Source: Rebecca billardiae RCC1528 (lineage: Eukaryota; Haptophyta). Taken from it: DNA of 64,000 nt. The DNA lies in contig OZ251226.1 in the NCBI GenBank assembly GCA_965240325.2, positions 1,426,001 through 1,490,000 of the forward strand, read 5' to 3'. Below the pieces are notes generated by a model. It was not told the origin of the DNA. It did no database searches and saw only the letters and a list, made by a program, of their open reading frames with translations. Positions 53,910-64,000 of this stretch are shown here, in pieces. The translations under genes and the position numbers were made by a program. Each line of letters starts with the position of its first letter. The stretch's first letter is position 1.

Positions 53910-54137
53910 TCATCCTTTATCGCTTTGCGCAGCATCCTGGTCTGCAACCCTCGCAAGTGTGGGTCGCATGTCGGGATAGCCCTCGGGAGTCAAGCCGTAG
54001 ACGACGTTGATGTCACGAGAAAGGAGCTCGACGCCACGACGAGCACTGTCACGCCGAACCTCGAGCTCGCCTTTGGAGAGTGCACAGCGCAAGATGCGCA
54101 TCAAGCGCGTGCTCACCTCGGCCTGCGGGGCAGCCAT
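53910..54137 (-). CDS. Small hypothetical protein
   Basis: A 75-residue frame beginning MAAPQAEVSTRLMRILRCAL and ending ATLARVADQ-like (PTLARVADQDAAQSDKG). An upstream in-frame ATG at 54203 would add 22 residues. The composition is balanced (VELLSRDINVVYGLTPEGYP), unlike random GC-rich frames. It would be divergent from the 54338 gene with a 200-bp gap. No family recognised. Confidence 0.35.
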   Translation of the reverse strand: MAAPQAEVSTRLMRILRCALSKGELEVRRDSARRGVELLSRDINVVYGLTPEGYPDMRPTLARVADQDAAQSDKG

Positions 54138-54337
54138 GCTGGAGGGCGGACGTTTTGGCGGTGCTGTTTCAGGAAACAGAAATGCTGGTAAACAGAAAAT
54201 CATCGCCGAAGGACCAGAACGAAGACCGCGCGCGATCCACGTCCACCTCGGCCCATCGTGGGGTCGTGGGCCAAAGGCAGTCAAGGGCTGAAGTTCGTGG
54301 ACCCCGCTCGAGTTGCAGCTGCCGTCCACGCCACAGC

Positions 54338-56701
54338 ATGCCAGCGCAACATGTGTACCGCACGCGCCGGCGTGAGGCAGAAGAGCGGCGCGCACTGAGT
54401 GTGCGTGCAGCGTCTCTCGCGTCGGCACTGTGCGCCCTGGCCGTGTTCGCGTTGCGCAGCAGCAGCGGCAGCGGCAGTCACTGGTGGGCAGGCCCATTGG
54501 TTACGCTGAGTGAGCCGGTGGACGACGACCTCCCCCAAGCTGTGCTCGGTGAGCAATCGACGCTTCTCGGCGATTGGATCTCCTCGGGCAGCACATCCGA
54601 GCACACCGAGCATTGGGCGGACACGTCGCATCTGCGCGACCTTTCGCGCGAGGCTGAGAGCGCAGAGCTGTGTGCGCCCCAGCAATCCACTCCGATGCAG
54701 ATGGGCAACCCTGCGCGCCCCTTCAGCGAGCTCATCCCCGAGGACGCCGCTGGACCACCGGAAGCACCTTCTGTCGAGCCCTCGGCACCGGGCTCCAACC
54801 TTACGGCCGGCTCGCCGGAGGGTTTGACTGGCCCATGCGTGTGCGGCGCTGCAGAATGCGACGCTTTCTGCGCGAGCGTGGACGAGCGTGCATCACGCGC
54901 AGAGGCGCGCGCGCGCCGGCTGAGCGCTCGGCTGCTGGGCGCCCACGCGCGGACGAGCAAGCTGGTCGATCGGTTGATGGCGACTGACCACGAACCCACG
55001 GCAAGCCCAGCTGCAGCGGCCGAGCACGCACCGCCCCCGTCGGGAGGATGGTGGGGTTGGGCGCTGTCTGTCCTCGTAGGCATCGGCCTCGGCTACACGT
55101 GCGGCGCGCGCACGCGCGAGCCCGCACCGAGCTCGTTCGAGACCGACGCGCACCCAGCGAGCGCGTACCCGCGGCACTCCTACGAGCCCTACGAGCCTGA
55201 CGAGGACGAGCGCTCGGCGGCGCACACGCCCACGCCGATTGTGCTGCGCTCGCCGCGGCGAGACGAGCGCCCGGGCGCTCCGGACGCGGCAGCGCACACG
55301 CCAACGACGCCGGCGGACGCTGGTGCCGTGCGGCCGCGCGCGGCGTGCACCTCGGCCGAGGCGCCCGTCGCGGCCTGCAGCCCACCCAGGGCGGTGGCGA
55401 GTGCGCCCGCACACACCGCCACGCCGAGCACGCCTCCGCGCGCGGCAGGCGCAGCGGCGCGGCAGAGCATGTTGGACACGCCCACGCCGCCGACGCCCCC
55501 GGACGGCGCACCGCCATCCGCGCCACACGGCGCTCGCCTGGACGGTGGGAGCGCGCACACCACCCCCACGCGGCCTGCTGCAGAGCACACGGCTGAGGAG
55601 GCGCCCGCAGCCTCGCCGCGCGTCAGGCGCGTGCCGGCGCTGGTGGCTGTCAGCCTGCCGACGGTGGAGATCGGCGGCGCGCCACATCGAGCCCCAAAGC
55701 CCAGCGGCGCGCAGCCGGCGGCTCGGCTGCGGCTCCGCCTCCTTACGCCTGCGCTGCTTGCGCTCGGCACGGGCGCGCTGCTGCTGTGGGCGTTTTGCCT
55801 CCTGGCGCCCGTGCTCCAGCTCTCGCGCGGCGCGGCCGAGCTCGGCGCGCGCGCCGTCGGCGAGGAGGCGCTGGAGCTGCGCCGAGATCGCGAGCACTTG
55901 CTCGAGATCGCGGCGGGGCTGTCCAGCGCGAGCCGAGAGGCCGCCAGCTGGCGCGAGGAGCGCGCGCGCGAGCAACCCTCGGAGCGCGTCGGCAGCAAGC
56001 CGCGACGCGCTCCGATGCGACGCGACGCGCAGCTCGGGACACACCCGACTGTGGTGCAGGCCCTGGACAAGCTGGCTCCGCAGCCGGTGCACGCGCAGGG
56101 CTGGCGCGCGTGGGGCACCATGTGGCTCAAGGTGGCCACCGACTCGCTGTCCAGGCGCACGCAGCAGGGCGCCAGCGTGCTCTCGGGCTCCGCCGACTCG
56201 CTGCGGCGCGCGCAAACGCTCGCGCACCAAGCGCTGAGCACCACGGGCGGAGCCGTCGCGCAGGTCGGCAGAGGCGTGGCCGCTGCCTCGGCGCAGACAG
56301 CCTCACGTGCCACCGACGCGGTCAGCAGTGGCAAGGCCCGCCTCCAGCACTTCGTCGAACGCGCGCGCAGCCAGACGAGGCGCGCAAGGGCCGCCCTGGC
56401 CGGCGGCACAGCGCGGCTCCAGCGGCTGGGCAAGCGCGCGAGAGGCCGCGCCTCGAGCGGCAAGGAGCGGCTGCAAAGGCTCGTTGCGCGCGCCAGGACG
56501 CCGACGGCAACGAGCTGGCAACCTCCCCCAGACCCGGCGTCCGCGTCGATGAGCTTCGAGGCCGGCAGTGCTGACGACTGTCAGAGCATGCCCACGGCCG
56601 CCTCCATGATCACGTGCATGCAGATGGCATCGTCGGACGGGTGGGACGACGCCAATGACGGCGACGGCCGAGAGGCCGACCCAACAGCATCGTTGCCATG
56701 A
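54338..56701 (+). CDS. Low-complexity multi-TM protein, unknown
   Basis: A single exon gives 787 residues from MPAQHVYRTRRREAEERRAL; the open frame continues upstream to 54080, but without protein-like character. Three membrane segments are visible: ASLASALCALAVFALRS (about 25-42), WWGWALSVLVGIGLGYTCG (about 230-250) and LLTPALLALGTGALLLWAFCL (about 470-490). Between TM2 and TM3 is a Thr/Pro-rich region with many HTPTP/TPPxP units, suggestive of proline-directed phosphorylation. After TM3 comes a helical, Arg-rich region with imperfect repeats around SSGKARLQHFVERARSQTRR, GTARLQRLGKRARGRA and SSGKERLQRLVARA. The end is acidic. No family recognised; membrane tether is a guess. Confidence 0.65.
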   Translation: MPAQHVYRTRRREAEERRALSVRAASLASALCALAVFALRSSSGSGSHWWAGPLVTLSEPVDDDLPQAVLGEQSTLLGDWISSGSTSEHTEHWADTSHLRDLSREAESAELCAPQQSTPMQMGNPARPFSELIPEDAAGPPEAPSVEPSAPGSNLTAGSPEGLTGPCVCGAAECDAFCASVDERASRAEARARRLSARLLGAHARTSKLVDRLMATDHEPTASPAAAAEHAPPPSGGWWGWALSVLVGIGLGYTCGARTREPAPSSFETDAHPASAYPRHSYEPYEPDEDERSAAHTPTPIVLRSPRRDERPGAPDAAAHTPTTPADAGAVRPRAACTSAEAPVAACSPPRAVASAPAHTATPSTPPRAAGAAARQSMLDTPTPPTPPDGAPPSAPHGARLDGGSAHTTPTRPAAEHTAEEAPAASPRVRRVPALVAVSLPTVEIGGAPHRAPKPSGAQPAARLRLRLLTPALLALGTGALLLWAFCLLAPVLQLSRGAAELGARAVGEEALELRRDREHLLEIAAGLSSASREAASWREERAREQPSERVGSKPRRAPMRRDAQLGTHPTVVQALDKLAPQPVHAQGWRAWGTMWLKVATDSLSRRTQQGASVLSGSADSLRRAQTLAHQALSTTGGAVAQVGRGVAAASAQTASRATDAVSSGKARLQHFVERARSQTRRARAALAGGTARLQRLGKRARGRASSGKERLQRLVARARTPTATSWQPPPDPASASMSFEAGSADDCQSMPTAASMITCMQMASSDGWDDANDGDGREADPTASLP

Positions 56702-58325
56702 CTCAGACGATATATGCTGATCATACAGGATTACAGCTAGAGAGACGAGCTATCAGCAGAGAGAGAGCAGACGACGATATGATGACAGCAGATGATGACG
56801 TACTAGCTGACGAGACATCATCGTCGTCGCTCGGACAGTTCGGCGTCACTGACACTCACTAGCTTACTCAGTAGTCAGTCAGCAGCGCTCTGCGCTGTCT
56901 GTCTCAGTCTGCGACTGCAGCGCAGTCGTAGTCTGACATATATTTTTAATATATTATAAAATACAAATATAATAAATAATATAAATAAAACTCGTGCCCT
57001 GGCGGGCGGGGGGGTCGGCGGGCCGTGCCAGTGCTGTCGCAATGTATCCTTTGCGGGTTCGCGTCTGCTTTCCACATTCGCTCCGGTGGCCGTCGGGGTG
57101 ACGGACAGTCAAGTGCAAGGACCAGTGACACGTGAAGTTGGCTCTCTGACGTGTACACACGTCTCGCGGTCTGTACTCTTAGTAGTATGCGCATCACTCC
57201 ATCAGCGAGGCCCACACCCACGAGGGAATCACGAGCGCGTTGACGTTCACGCGGTCGTCGCTTCTCGCCTCTGTTCGGCATGAGGAGCTTAATGTTGGTT
57301 GTGCGCGCGCGCGCGCAAAGCGACAGCGTGTGCCACTCGCGATCGAGAGTGGGCAAGCGATGCTCACGCGGGCACACGAATCGCAGCGCATCCGTCACCG
57401 GCGTCACGACTTCCGCCTCGTCCCGCAGCGCCTGCGCCATGGACGAGGATGGCGCGGCGATGTTGCATCAGCTCGACGTTTCCGATCTCTGTGCGGATGG
57501 CATCACGGGCTTGTCTGTGTCGCGCTGCGGCGAGGGTCGCCAACTCGCGAAGACGCGGTTGCTGCCACGGCGACAGACCCGGGAGGTGCGTCCGCTGCGC
57601 GTCGTACGCCGTTGGCGTTGCGCTTCCGTCGCATTGGTCACCGTCGACGCCATGCAGGCCGGACGTGGGCTTGTCGGCTGAGGGACCGGACCGCGAGCGA
57701 GGACTGAGTCCGGTGCGCGGATTCCGGCGATCGAGTTCAGAAGGCCGCGCCAAAGCTTGCGTCGCGTGCGATGGCGCTTCCCGCCCGCGAGACGCCTCGT
57801 GATGAGGGCCTTTCCGCACCGAGCCCGACGCGCCGCGGTGGATCGCGCGAGGCGGTCATCGTGCGCAGCGCATGATGCTATGGCCGGTGCGAGCGCTCGA
57901 CGTGCACGTCGGGCGCGGATCGCCCCAGGTCGCACGATCGTGTCGACGCGCCGAGCGTACCGCTCCAAACGCGTCGATTTAGCCCCCGTTCGACCTGCAC
58001 GCGAGACGACGAGGGCAGCAATCGCGAATCGGGCGAAAACCCCCCTCGGAAGTCCTCTCACGATGTCCGCGCTGGCGTTGGATTTGGCGCGCGCCGCCCA
58101 TGCGCTCCGCGCCATCGGGGAGATGTTTTCGGCCGAGCGTCCCCAGTGGGAGCTGCGAGGGCGCCCGGTAGTGAGCGAAGCGATTTTCTTTTCTTGGCAA
58201 GGCGATTTTCTTTTTTCTTTTTCTTTTTATTAACTTTTTCCCGGGCACTACAAGGGGCGGACCTACGGCCCGCCATACAAGCATTTAGCTAGCTCAGTGT
58301 CGTCATAGCATCTCTGATCTCATCA
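56702..58325. other. Intergenic, convergent ends
   Basis: An AT-rich tract at 56938-56992. On the minus strand ALRDEAEVVTPVTDALRFVC continuing with PREHRLPTLDREWHTLSLCA (about 57300-57440) is protein-like for about 60 residues but has no gene structure around it; it may be a fragment. The long overlapping frames elsewhere look like chance. Confidence 0.45.
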
Positions 58326-59792
58326 TCAGTCATCGACCGACAGACGGCGACGATGATCTGGATCATTGGACGATGATGATGCTGTGCTGCGGATAGCAGC
58401 TTCCACCTCGTGCATGCGCCTTCGGTGTGCGAGATGGAGGGCCGTAGCGCCATTCGAGAGCCGCACGTGTACGCGCGCGCGATCGGCACCTTGCTCGAGA
58501 AGAGCAAGGGCCACATCGACGTGGCCGTACTCGATGGCAGTGATGAGCGGCGTCCACCCACGCATGGACGGCAGCTGGGAGGCGTGACACGGGGCTCGGA
58601 GGAGCGCCCGGACGGCGGCTGCGTGCCCATTTTCCGCAGCGGCATGGAGGGCGGTGGCCCCGTTTGCATACTCTGTATTGCGCTCGGGGTAGTACGCCAG
58701 TTGGCGTGCTGCAGCGTCGCCGCTCGGTGCAACCACGGCCCCCGTGTAGTCAGCCGGTGGCCGGAGCGTGAGGTCGGCATCGGCACCGCCCGCGCACAAC
58801 TCAGTGATGGCCTGCACCAGCCCTCGCTGGGCAGCGAGGTACAGCGGAGCCGTGTCCCCAGCGAGGAGCGCGTTCGGATCGGCGGCGCATGGCTCGCGCA
58901 GAAGTGCGCGCACAGCGGATATGGCATTGCTGTCGGCAGCTGTGTGCAGTGGCGTGGCGCCCGTCCTGGTCCGCTTCTGCACAGCGCCGGGGGTGTGCGC
59001 GCACAGGCGTGTGACGACTGCGGCATGGTCGAGCTCTGCGGCAAAGTGAAGTGCAGTCGTGCCCGCAAATGGGTGAGCTCGCGTGCAGTCAGCCCCAGCT
59101 GCGAGGAGCGCCTGGACGACGCCTTCATGGCCCATCGCGGCCGCAGCCTGCAGGGCCGTCGCGCCGTGGGCTGCTCCGGTCTCCAGCGCCGCACCGTGCG
59201 CCAACAAGCGCCGCACAGTCTGCACATTGCCACCAGTCGACGCGATAAGCAGCGGCGTCGATCCATCCGCCGCGGGTGCGTCGACGTCAGCGCCGCCGGC
59301 CAGCAGGTCGTCGATGGCGCGTAGGTTCCCCATACCTGCCGCCACATGCAGCGGAGCACCGCCTGACTGCAAGGCAGGCACCAGGCCAAAGGGGATCAGC
59401 AGCCGGGCTGAATCTACATGCCCAGCGCGGTTGGCATAGAAGTGATGCACGGCCTCGTCTTCTGTTAGCTCGGCTGCGATCAGATCCACCGCCTTCGCGT
59501 CCACCAAGCCATGCTGGTTTGGGACCACGACTACGTTCCACGCCGGTAGGACGTGCACGAGCAGCTCCTCTGGATTTGAAAGAGGCAGGCCCCTGCCGTG
59601 CGGCACGAGAGCCGTGAATGCGCGGGACGGGCCAACGGCGATCTCGACGGGCGAGAATCGCACGAGCTCGGACTGCGCATCGACACCGACAGACGATGCC
59701 ACGATGATTACCGCGAATGCCAGTCGGCATTCGCGTACCACGGCATTCGCGTGGGAGGGGGGAGCCCTGGTCCTTGGGACAGCGGCATCCAT
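58326..59792 (-). CDS. Ankyrin-repeat protein with signal peptide or anchor
   Basis: A single exon encodes 488 residues. After 20 residues comes CRLAFAVIIVASSVGVDAQS, a good signal peptide or anchor. Residues about 50-140 are unassigned. About nine ankyrin repeats follow, for example GGAPLHVAAGMGNLRAIDDLL, split as GGAPLHVAAGMGN plus LRAIDDLLAGGADVDAP, then DGSTPLLIASTGGN, HGATALQAAAAMGHEG, TTALHFAAELDHA, GATPLHTAADSNA, GATALHAAAENGHAA, WTPLITAIEYGHVD and GATALHLAHRRRMHE. Ankyrin repeats bind partner proteins. A secretory leader on an ankyrin protein is unusual; if it is an anchor, the repeats could face either side. The end is Ser/Asp-rich. Confidence 0.85.
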   Translation of the reverse strand: MDAAVPRTRAPPSHANAVVRECRLAFAVIIVASSVGVDAQSELVRFSPVEIAVGPSRAFTALVPHGRGLPLSNPEELLVHVLPAWNVVVVPNQHGLVDAKAVDLIAAELTEDEAVHHFYANRAGHVDSARLLIPFGLVPALQSGGAPLHVAAGMGNLRAIDDLLAGGADVDAPAADGSTPLLIASTGGNVQTVRRLLAHGAALETGAAHGATALQAAAAMGHEGVVQALLAAGADCTRAHPFAGTTALHFAAELDHAAVVTRLCAHTPGAVQKRTRTGATPLHTAADSNAISAVRALLREPCAADPNALLAGDTAPLYLAAQRGLVQAITELCAGGADADLTLRPPADYTGAVVAPSGDAAARQLAYYPERNTEYANGATALHAAAENGHAAAVRALLRAPCHASQLPSMRGWTPLITAIEYGHVDVALALLEQGADRARVHVRLSNGATALHLAHRRRMHEVEAAIRSTASSSSNDPDHRRRLSVDD

Positions 59793-60224
59793 CGTGATCG
59801 TTCGTACAGTTTACTATGTTTTAACGTGCACACTTGGTTAAGGCGTGATTGACGCCATCCAACAGCACTGCACAAAGACACCGCCACAAAACAGACCGGC
59901 GTAGGTAGGTGAGGGGCGCGTTGCCGCACCTCATCGAGGCGGCCATTACGCAGGCAGGCGACGATCAGGGCGCTCCAGCGCGCAGGCGGGCCCGGGCGGC
60001 GGAGGCACCATAGCCTGGAACGGCAGCGTAGTCGTCATCCGGCATGCGCTGTCGGCTGTAGGTAGTTACTACCCCCATAGTAGTATTTTAATTTTTTAGT
60101 GACAGTGATATGTCACACGTGTCACGACGTAACTAAGCTATAGTGCATGCAATACACATCGACATATGCGTAGATATTGGTGAGCAGCAACAACATGATG
60201 ATTGAACACTAGCGCGCGCATCAA
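59793..60224. other. Intergenic between ankyrin gene and channel gene
   Basis: 432 bp on the promoter side of the ankyrin gene and the 3' side of the channel. Contains ATGTCACACGTGTCACGAC near 60110 with an E-box-like CACGTG core. Nothing else seen. Confidence 0.45.
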
Positions 60225-63200
60225 TCACATCGCCGTGTTGCGCCTGGCCTCCATCGCGATGGAGTTGTTATTGGTCTGGCGTGAGGTTGTGGCCTGGCCC
60301 TTGTAGCTGGTGGATGCCAGCCTTTCCGTGTTCTGACGGACGGCTCGCATCTGATCCACCAAGTCGGCAACCTGCAGCGGCCGGCACGGGCGAGGAGAGG
60401 ACAGAGGCGCAAGGGAGGCAGCGCAGTCGGTCAGCAAGCAAGCAAGGCGCCGCATCAGCTCCACCGCAGCCGCCCGGGGTCGCGCGCACCTTCTGCTGCA
60501 GGGTGCGCAGAGCCTCGCCGAGCACATCCTGGACAGGAGCATCAAGAACCCATTTCTTCACCATCGGGTAGATGTTATCCAGGACGTAGTCGCGCTGGTT
60601 GCGCGCAGACTCCTCAAAGTTTCGGAACTCCTCGAAGATCTCCGGCATCTGTGGGGCGCGGGGAGACAGCGAGCGCGCGAGGGATGGCGGGCGTGACGTG
60701 AGGCGCTGGGACGACATACATAGGGCTCGCGCCAATCGACCTCGTGGAGTGCTCGCGTGCCCCGCGCGAGACGCACCTCATCCGCAAGAACGGGGCCCTG
60801 ACGGCGCTCCATGTCGCGAGCCTCCTCCACGATGACCGTGAAATAGTGGATGCCCTCCTGCTGCGACTCCATCCAGTCGCGCAGCTGGTCGGCGGTCTCG
60901 AGCATCTCCTCAAGGCTGCCGATCGCCGACTCGTCCGCGGCGAGCAGCTTCTCCTCAAACTGGTCCACCCTCTCCTTCCGAGGGCGCGCATCTGGGTCTC
61001 CGCACACGCCGCCGCGCGACGAGATGAGCGAGCGGATGATGGGGTGCTCCTCGGGCTCCTCGCGGATGGCGTCGTCGAGCGGGGTGTGGCCGAAGCCGTC
61101 CACCGCGTTGACGTTGATACCCTGCACAGTTAGCAGGTAGTTGCACGCCGACAGCTTCACCGAGGACGCGGCCACATGCAGTGGCGTGCGGCCCATCGCG
61201 TCCTGCACGTTCACCTCGCACCTGAAGCGAATGAGCCGCTGGATCTGGTCGACGTCGTCGTGGAAAGCCGCCTCGCACATCCACAGCGCAGGGTCGAACC
61301 TGCCGAGATGCGCCGAGTTGGCGAGCAGCAGGTCGACGCACGCGTCGTTCTTGGAGAGCAGCGCGTCCTGCAGCGGCGTCACGCCCCAGCGGTCGCGCGC
61401 GTTCACGTGCGCGCCGTAGTCGATGAGCAGCTCGCAGTTGCGCACCTGGCCGCACGCCGCGGCGACGTGCAGCGCCGAGCGCTTGTCGTGGTCGTTCAAG
61501 TTGACGTCCACGCCGAAGCGGCACAGCCGCATGAGCTTGACGTCGCCACCTGGCTCGCCTGCCGCGAGGCACAGGTCCTCCACCTGCGTGTCCCCGCCAC
61601 GAGTGCCGCCCTTGTTCCACAAGAGCTCGGCCACGTCGTTGTGGTTGTGCCGGAGGGCGTCGCTGAGCGGGGTGCCGTTGTGATGATCCTCCACCGCTAG
61701 ATCAGCGGACGAGTCGAGCAGGAGCTTGACGACCTCGAGGTGCCCGCCGCACGCCGCGAGGTGCAGCGCGCGCCGCCCGCTGCGGTCGCCGCGGTTGACG
61801 TCCACGCTCGTGTTCTGGATGATCTCCTTCGCGCTCGCAAGGTCGCCCTTCGCGCACGCGATGACGAGCCGGCTGAGGTGCAGGTCGTCGCGCTTCTCGC
61901 GCGCGCTCAGGAGCACCTTCTCCAGGGAGGTCTGGTTGCTTTCGTCCTGCTGTGCCGCAAGCGCAGCCTTGGCAGCCGCCCCACCCTTGGAGCTAGCCGA
62001 GTCTCCGCTCATGCGCGACATCTTCGAGCGCGCGGACATCTTCGACCTCGCCGACAACGCAGAGCGATGGCTCCCGGCTGCGACGAGGCGAGTCGCGGAG
62101 CATGGGTCGGGCGCACGCGTGAGCCATGCGCGCGTCGCGCGCACCCGCAGCGGCGCGGGGCTGACCTCTCGGGCACAGCCGTGGGCGTTGGCGCGCACCT
62201 TCGTCGTACACGTGCGTGTACTGGCGCATCGCGCTGTCCATCATCAGCCCCTCCTCCTGCGGGTACGTCTTGATCAGCGCCTTGTACGCATCGCGCGTGA
62301 GCGAGTACACGACCGTCTCCGCGCCGCTCGCCGTGCGGCCGTTCTTAAAGTGGCGGATGCTGAAGGTGAAGGACATGCTGCCCACCGTGCTGCCCGACGA
62401 GCGCACCTCGAGACCCTCGCCATCCTCAGTGGTCATGCCGACCAGGTTGAGCTGCATCTCGTCCTCGTACATCTCGATGCTGCCCGACTTGATGACGAAG
62501 AGCTCGTTGCAGACCTCGCCCATGCGGAAGACGGTCGTCTCCGGCTCGATGCGACGCTCCTTGAGCACCGAGGCGAAGCGATCCTTGAAGCCCTCCGAGC
62601 ACTCGGCGAGCAGCGAGCAGCCGCTGATGATGTGCCGGATGGTGTGCTTGGACACCTCGAGCTGGAGCGACATGGGGAGCATGTCGTACACCTGCTCCGA
62701 CTGCACGGACGAGAGCGACGCGTCCTTCAGCCGGGCGTGGAAGAACGCCTCGATCTTCGCCTTGAGGTCGCCAGGCACGCGGATGTGCGCGACGTACGAC
62801 TGCACGATCTCGAGCTGCGCGCGCTTGGCCACGATCTCGTCGTCCTGCTTCATCACGAGCGCCGAGATCTGGCCGACAGTCCACGCGTACACGGTCATGT
62901 TCACGATCATCGCGACCACGAAGAAGAGCAGCTCGGTGTACGTCGCCGGGAGCTGCGTCAGCCCGAGCGACGTCAGCATGGACATGACGAAAAAGAGGCA
63001 CATCAGGTACTGGTTTGCAAACGTCACGGACGAGAGGCGGTCATTGCCGATGTGGTCGTGCTGCGAGTCCACCACTTCCTCATAGTAGCGCAGCTGCGTC
63101 CACCACGTCACCTCGGCCCCTTCGGCCAAGGTCGAGAACGCGCACAGGTTCCAGATGCACGAACCGAGGTGCGCCGCATACAGGAGCACCCCCAGGTACA

Positions 63201-64000
63201 TCTGCAGCCCGCTGCGGAGGTCGTCATCGGGACAACGCTTCCTCCACTTGCTGATCGCAGAGCGCAGGTACCGCATGTTGATCATGCGCAGCACGCGCAG
63301 CGTGTACGGCACGAAGGCGGGCGCACCCACGGCGAGCGCGAGGAAGTTGTGCGGCCAGCACGCAAAGCAGTCGAGCGGGAAGTCCCTCGCCAAGTAGTGC
63401 CTGGCGATGCCTGCAGGATCGTAGACAGTGACCGAGTGCTGGTTGATGCTGGACACGCGGAAGCGCAGTGCGATGCGCACGATGTAGAAGATGTCTGCGC
63501 CGATGCCCATGTACAGCAGCGCCTCTGACTGCTCCGCCCTGGTGCCGAAGCAGACGGCGACCGGGATCACAATTGAATCCCACGCAGTCACGTACAGGAA
63601 GAGCGTCTCGAAGAGGCCGAACGCCTTCGAATCGTGACGCACGATGAAGCTTGGCACGGCGGCGGCTGCGGCAGCTGCCGTTGCATCACCGCCGCCGCTG
63701 TTGGCGAGCGCAAGGAGCCGCGTGGACCGAGCCATGCCGAATGCAGCGGCCACGCGCAGGCTCATGCGGCCTTTCGCGTCCAGCTGTCCGAGCAGCGGGG
63801 TGTCCTCCTCAGCGGCACTTACCCGCGCGAGGTCCCTGTCGGCGGCGTCATCCTTGTGCGCGAAGAGGGCAGCGACCAGATCTCGCCATGTCACGTCGGC
63901 CGGCGGCTTCTCAACGACGGTTGTCGTGATGTTCGCAAGCTTGATGCCGTTGGAGAAACCCACCAGGCCGCCATCGCTGCTGCTGTCATCGCTGTCGTTT
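60225..64000 (-). CDS. Voltage/cyclic-nucleotide-type cation channel with ankyrin repeats, 5' partial
   Basis: Exons (minus) >64000-62199, 62077-60777, 60648-60490 and 60371-60225 give about 1,135 residues; the start lies beyond the right edge. A six-TM channel comes first: S1 near ETLFLYVTAWDSIVIPVAVC, an S4-like LRVLRMINMRYLRSAISKWR, and the pore LFFVMSMLTSLGLTQLPATY before S6. A C-linker and cyclic-nucleotide-binding domain follow (FRMGEVCNELFVIKSGSIEM, SSGSTVGSMSFTF). After the first intron come about six ankyrin repeats (ALHLAACGGHLEVVKLLL, SALHVAAACGQVRNCELLI, TPLHVAASSVKLSACNYLL), then a coiled helical tail. Order matches plant AKT-type K+ channels. The filter TSLGLT differs from TVGYGD, so potassium selectivity is doubtful. 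Confidence 0.88.

Overview
This is nuclear DNA from a GC-rich, intron-containing eukaryote, most likely a unicellular alga with a secondary (red-derived) plastid. A haptophyte such as a pavlovophyte fits best, but no marker gene here proves it. The evidence is spliceosomal introns of about 95-260 nt that nearly all begin GTGCG and end in AG; strongly GC-biased codons with many long antisense shadow frames; a superoxide dismutase whose leader looks like signal peptide, transit peptide and Tat lumenal signal in series; and typical eukaryotic families (kinesin-1, Rab18, ALG14, sulfite oxidase, B3 factor, Hv1-like channel).

Layout. 1-9.2 kb: an unidentified partial gene (-), sulfite oxidase (+), a small acyl-CoA thioesterase with a 20-nt microexon (-), and a 1,194-residue protein that fuses a fatty-acid elongase, a Delta9 desaturase and a Delta12-type desaturase (+). 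9.2-14.4 kb: gene-poor, with one cysteine-rich probable secreted protein (-) and decayed or repeated sequence. 14.4-20.1 kb: an MFS transporter (-) and a kinesin-1 heavy chain (+), divergent across a 422-bp near-perfect inverted repeat. 20.7-32.2 kb: a two-B3-domain protein (+), Mn-type SOD (+), SET-domain protein (-), Rab18-like GTPase (+), EF-hand/voltage-sensor protein (+), DnaJ-type zinc-finger protein (+). 32.9-40.1 kb: a 2,224-residue Ala-rich single-pass membrane protein (+). 40.9-42.7 kb: OHCU decarboxylase/HIU hydrolase fusion (-) and ALG14 (+). 42.7-54 kb: mostly repeats and decayed sequence, with an acylphosphatase-like protein (-) and an FKBP (+) as a divergent pair. 54-64 kb: a multi-TM low-complexity protein (+), a secreted or membrane ankyrin protein (-) and the 3' part of a cyclic-nucleotide-type channel with ankyrin repeats (-) that runs off the right edge.

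How the genes work together. There are no operons. Many genes form divergent pairs sharing short (about 110-380 bp) upstream regions. The strongest functional story is inside one gene: the elongase/Delta9/Delta12 fusion would carry a C16 acyl chain to 18:0, 18:1 and 18:2 on one polypeptide. The other genes are housekeeping or signalling functions without an obvious shared pathway. Intron and start positions are my own models from phase, splice motifs and family conservation; no alignments or transcripts were available.
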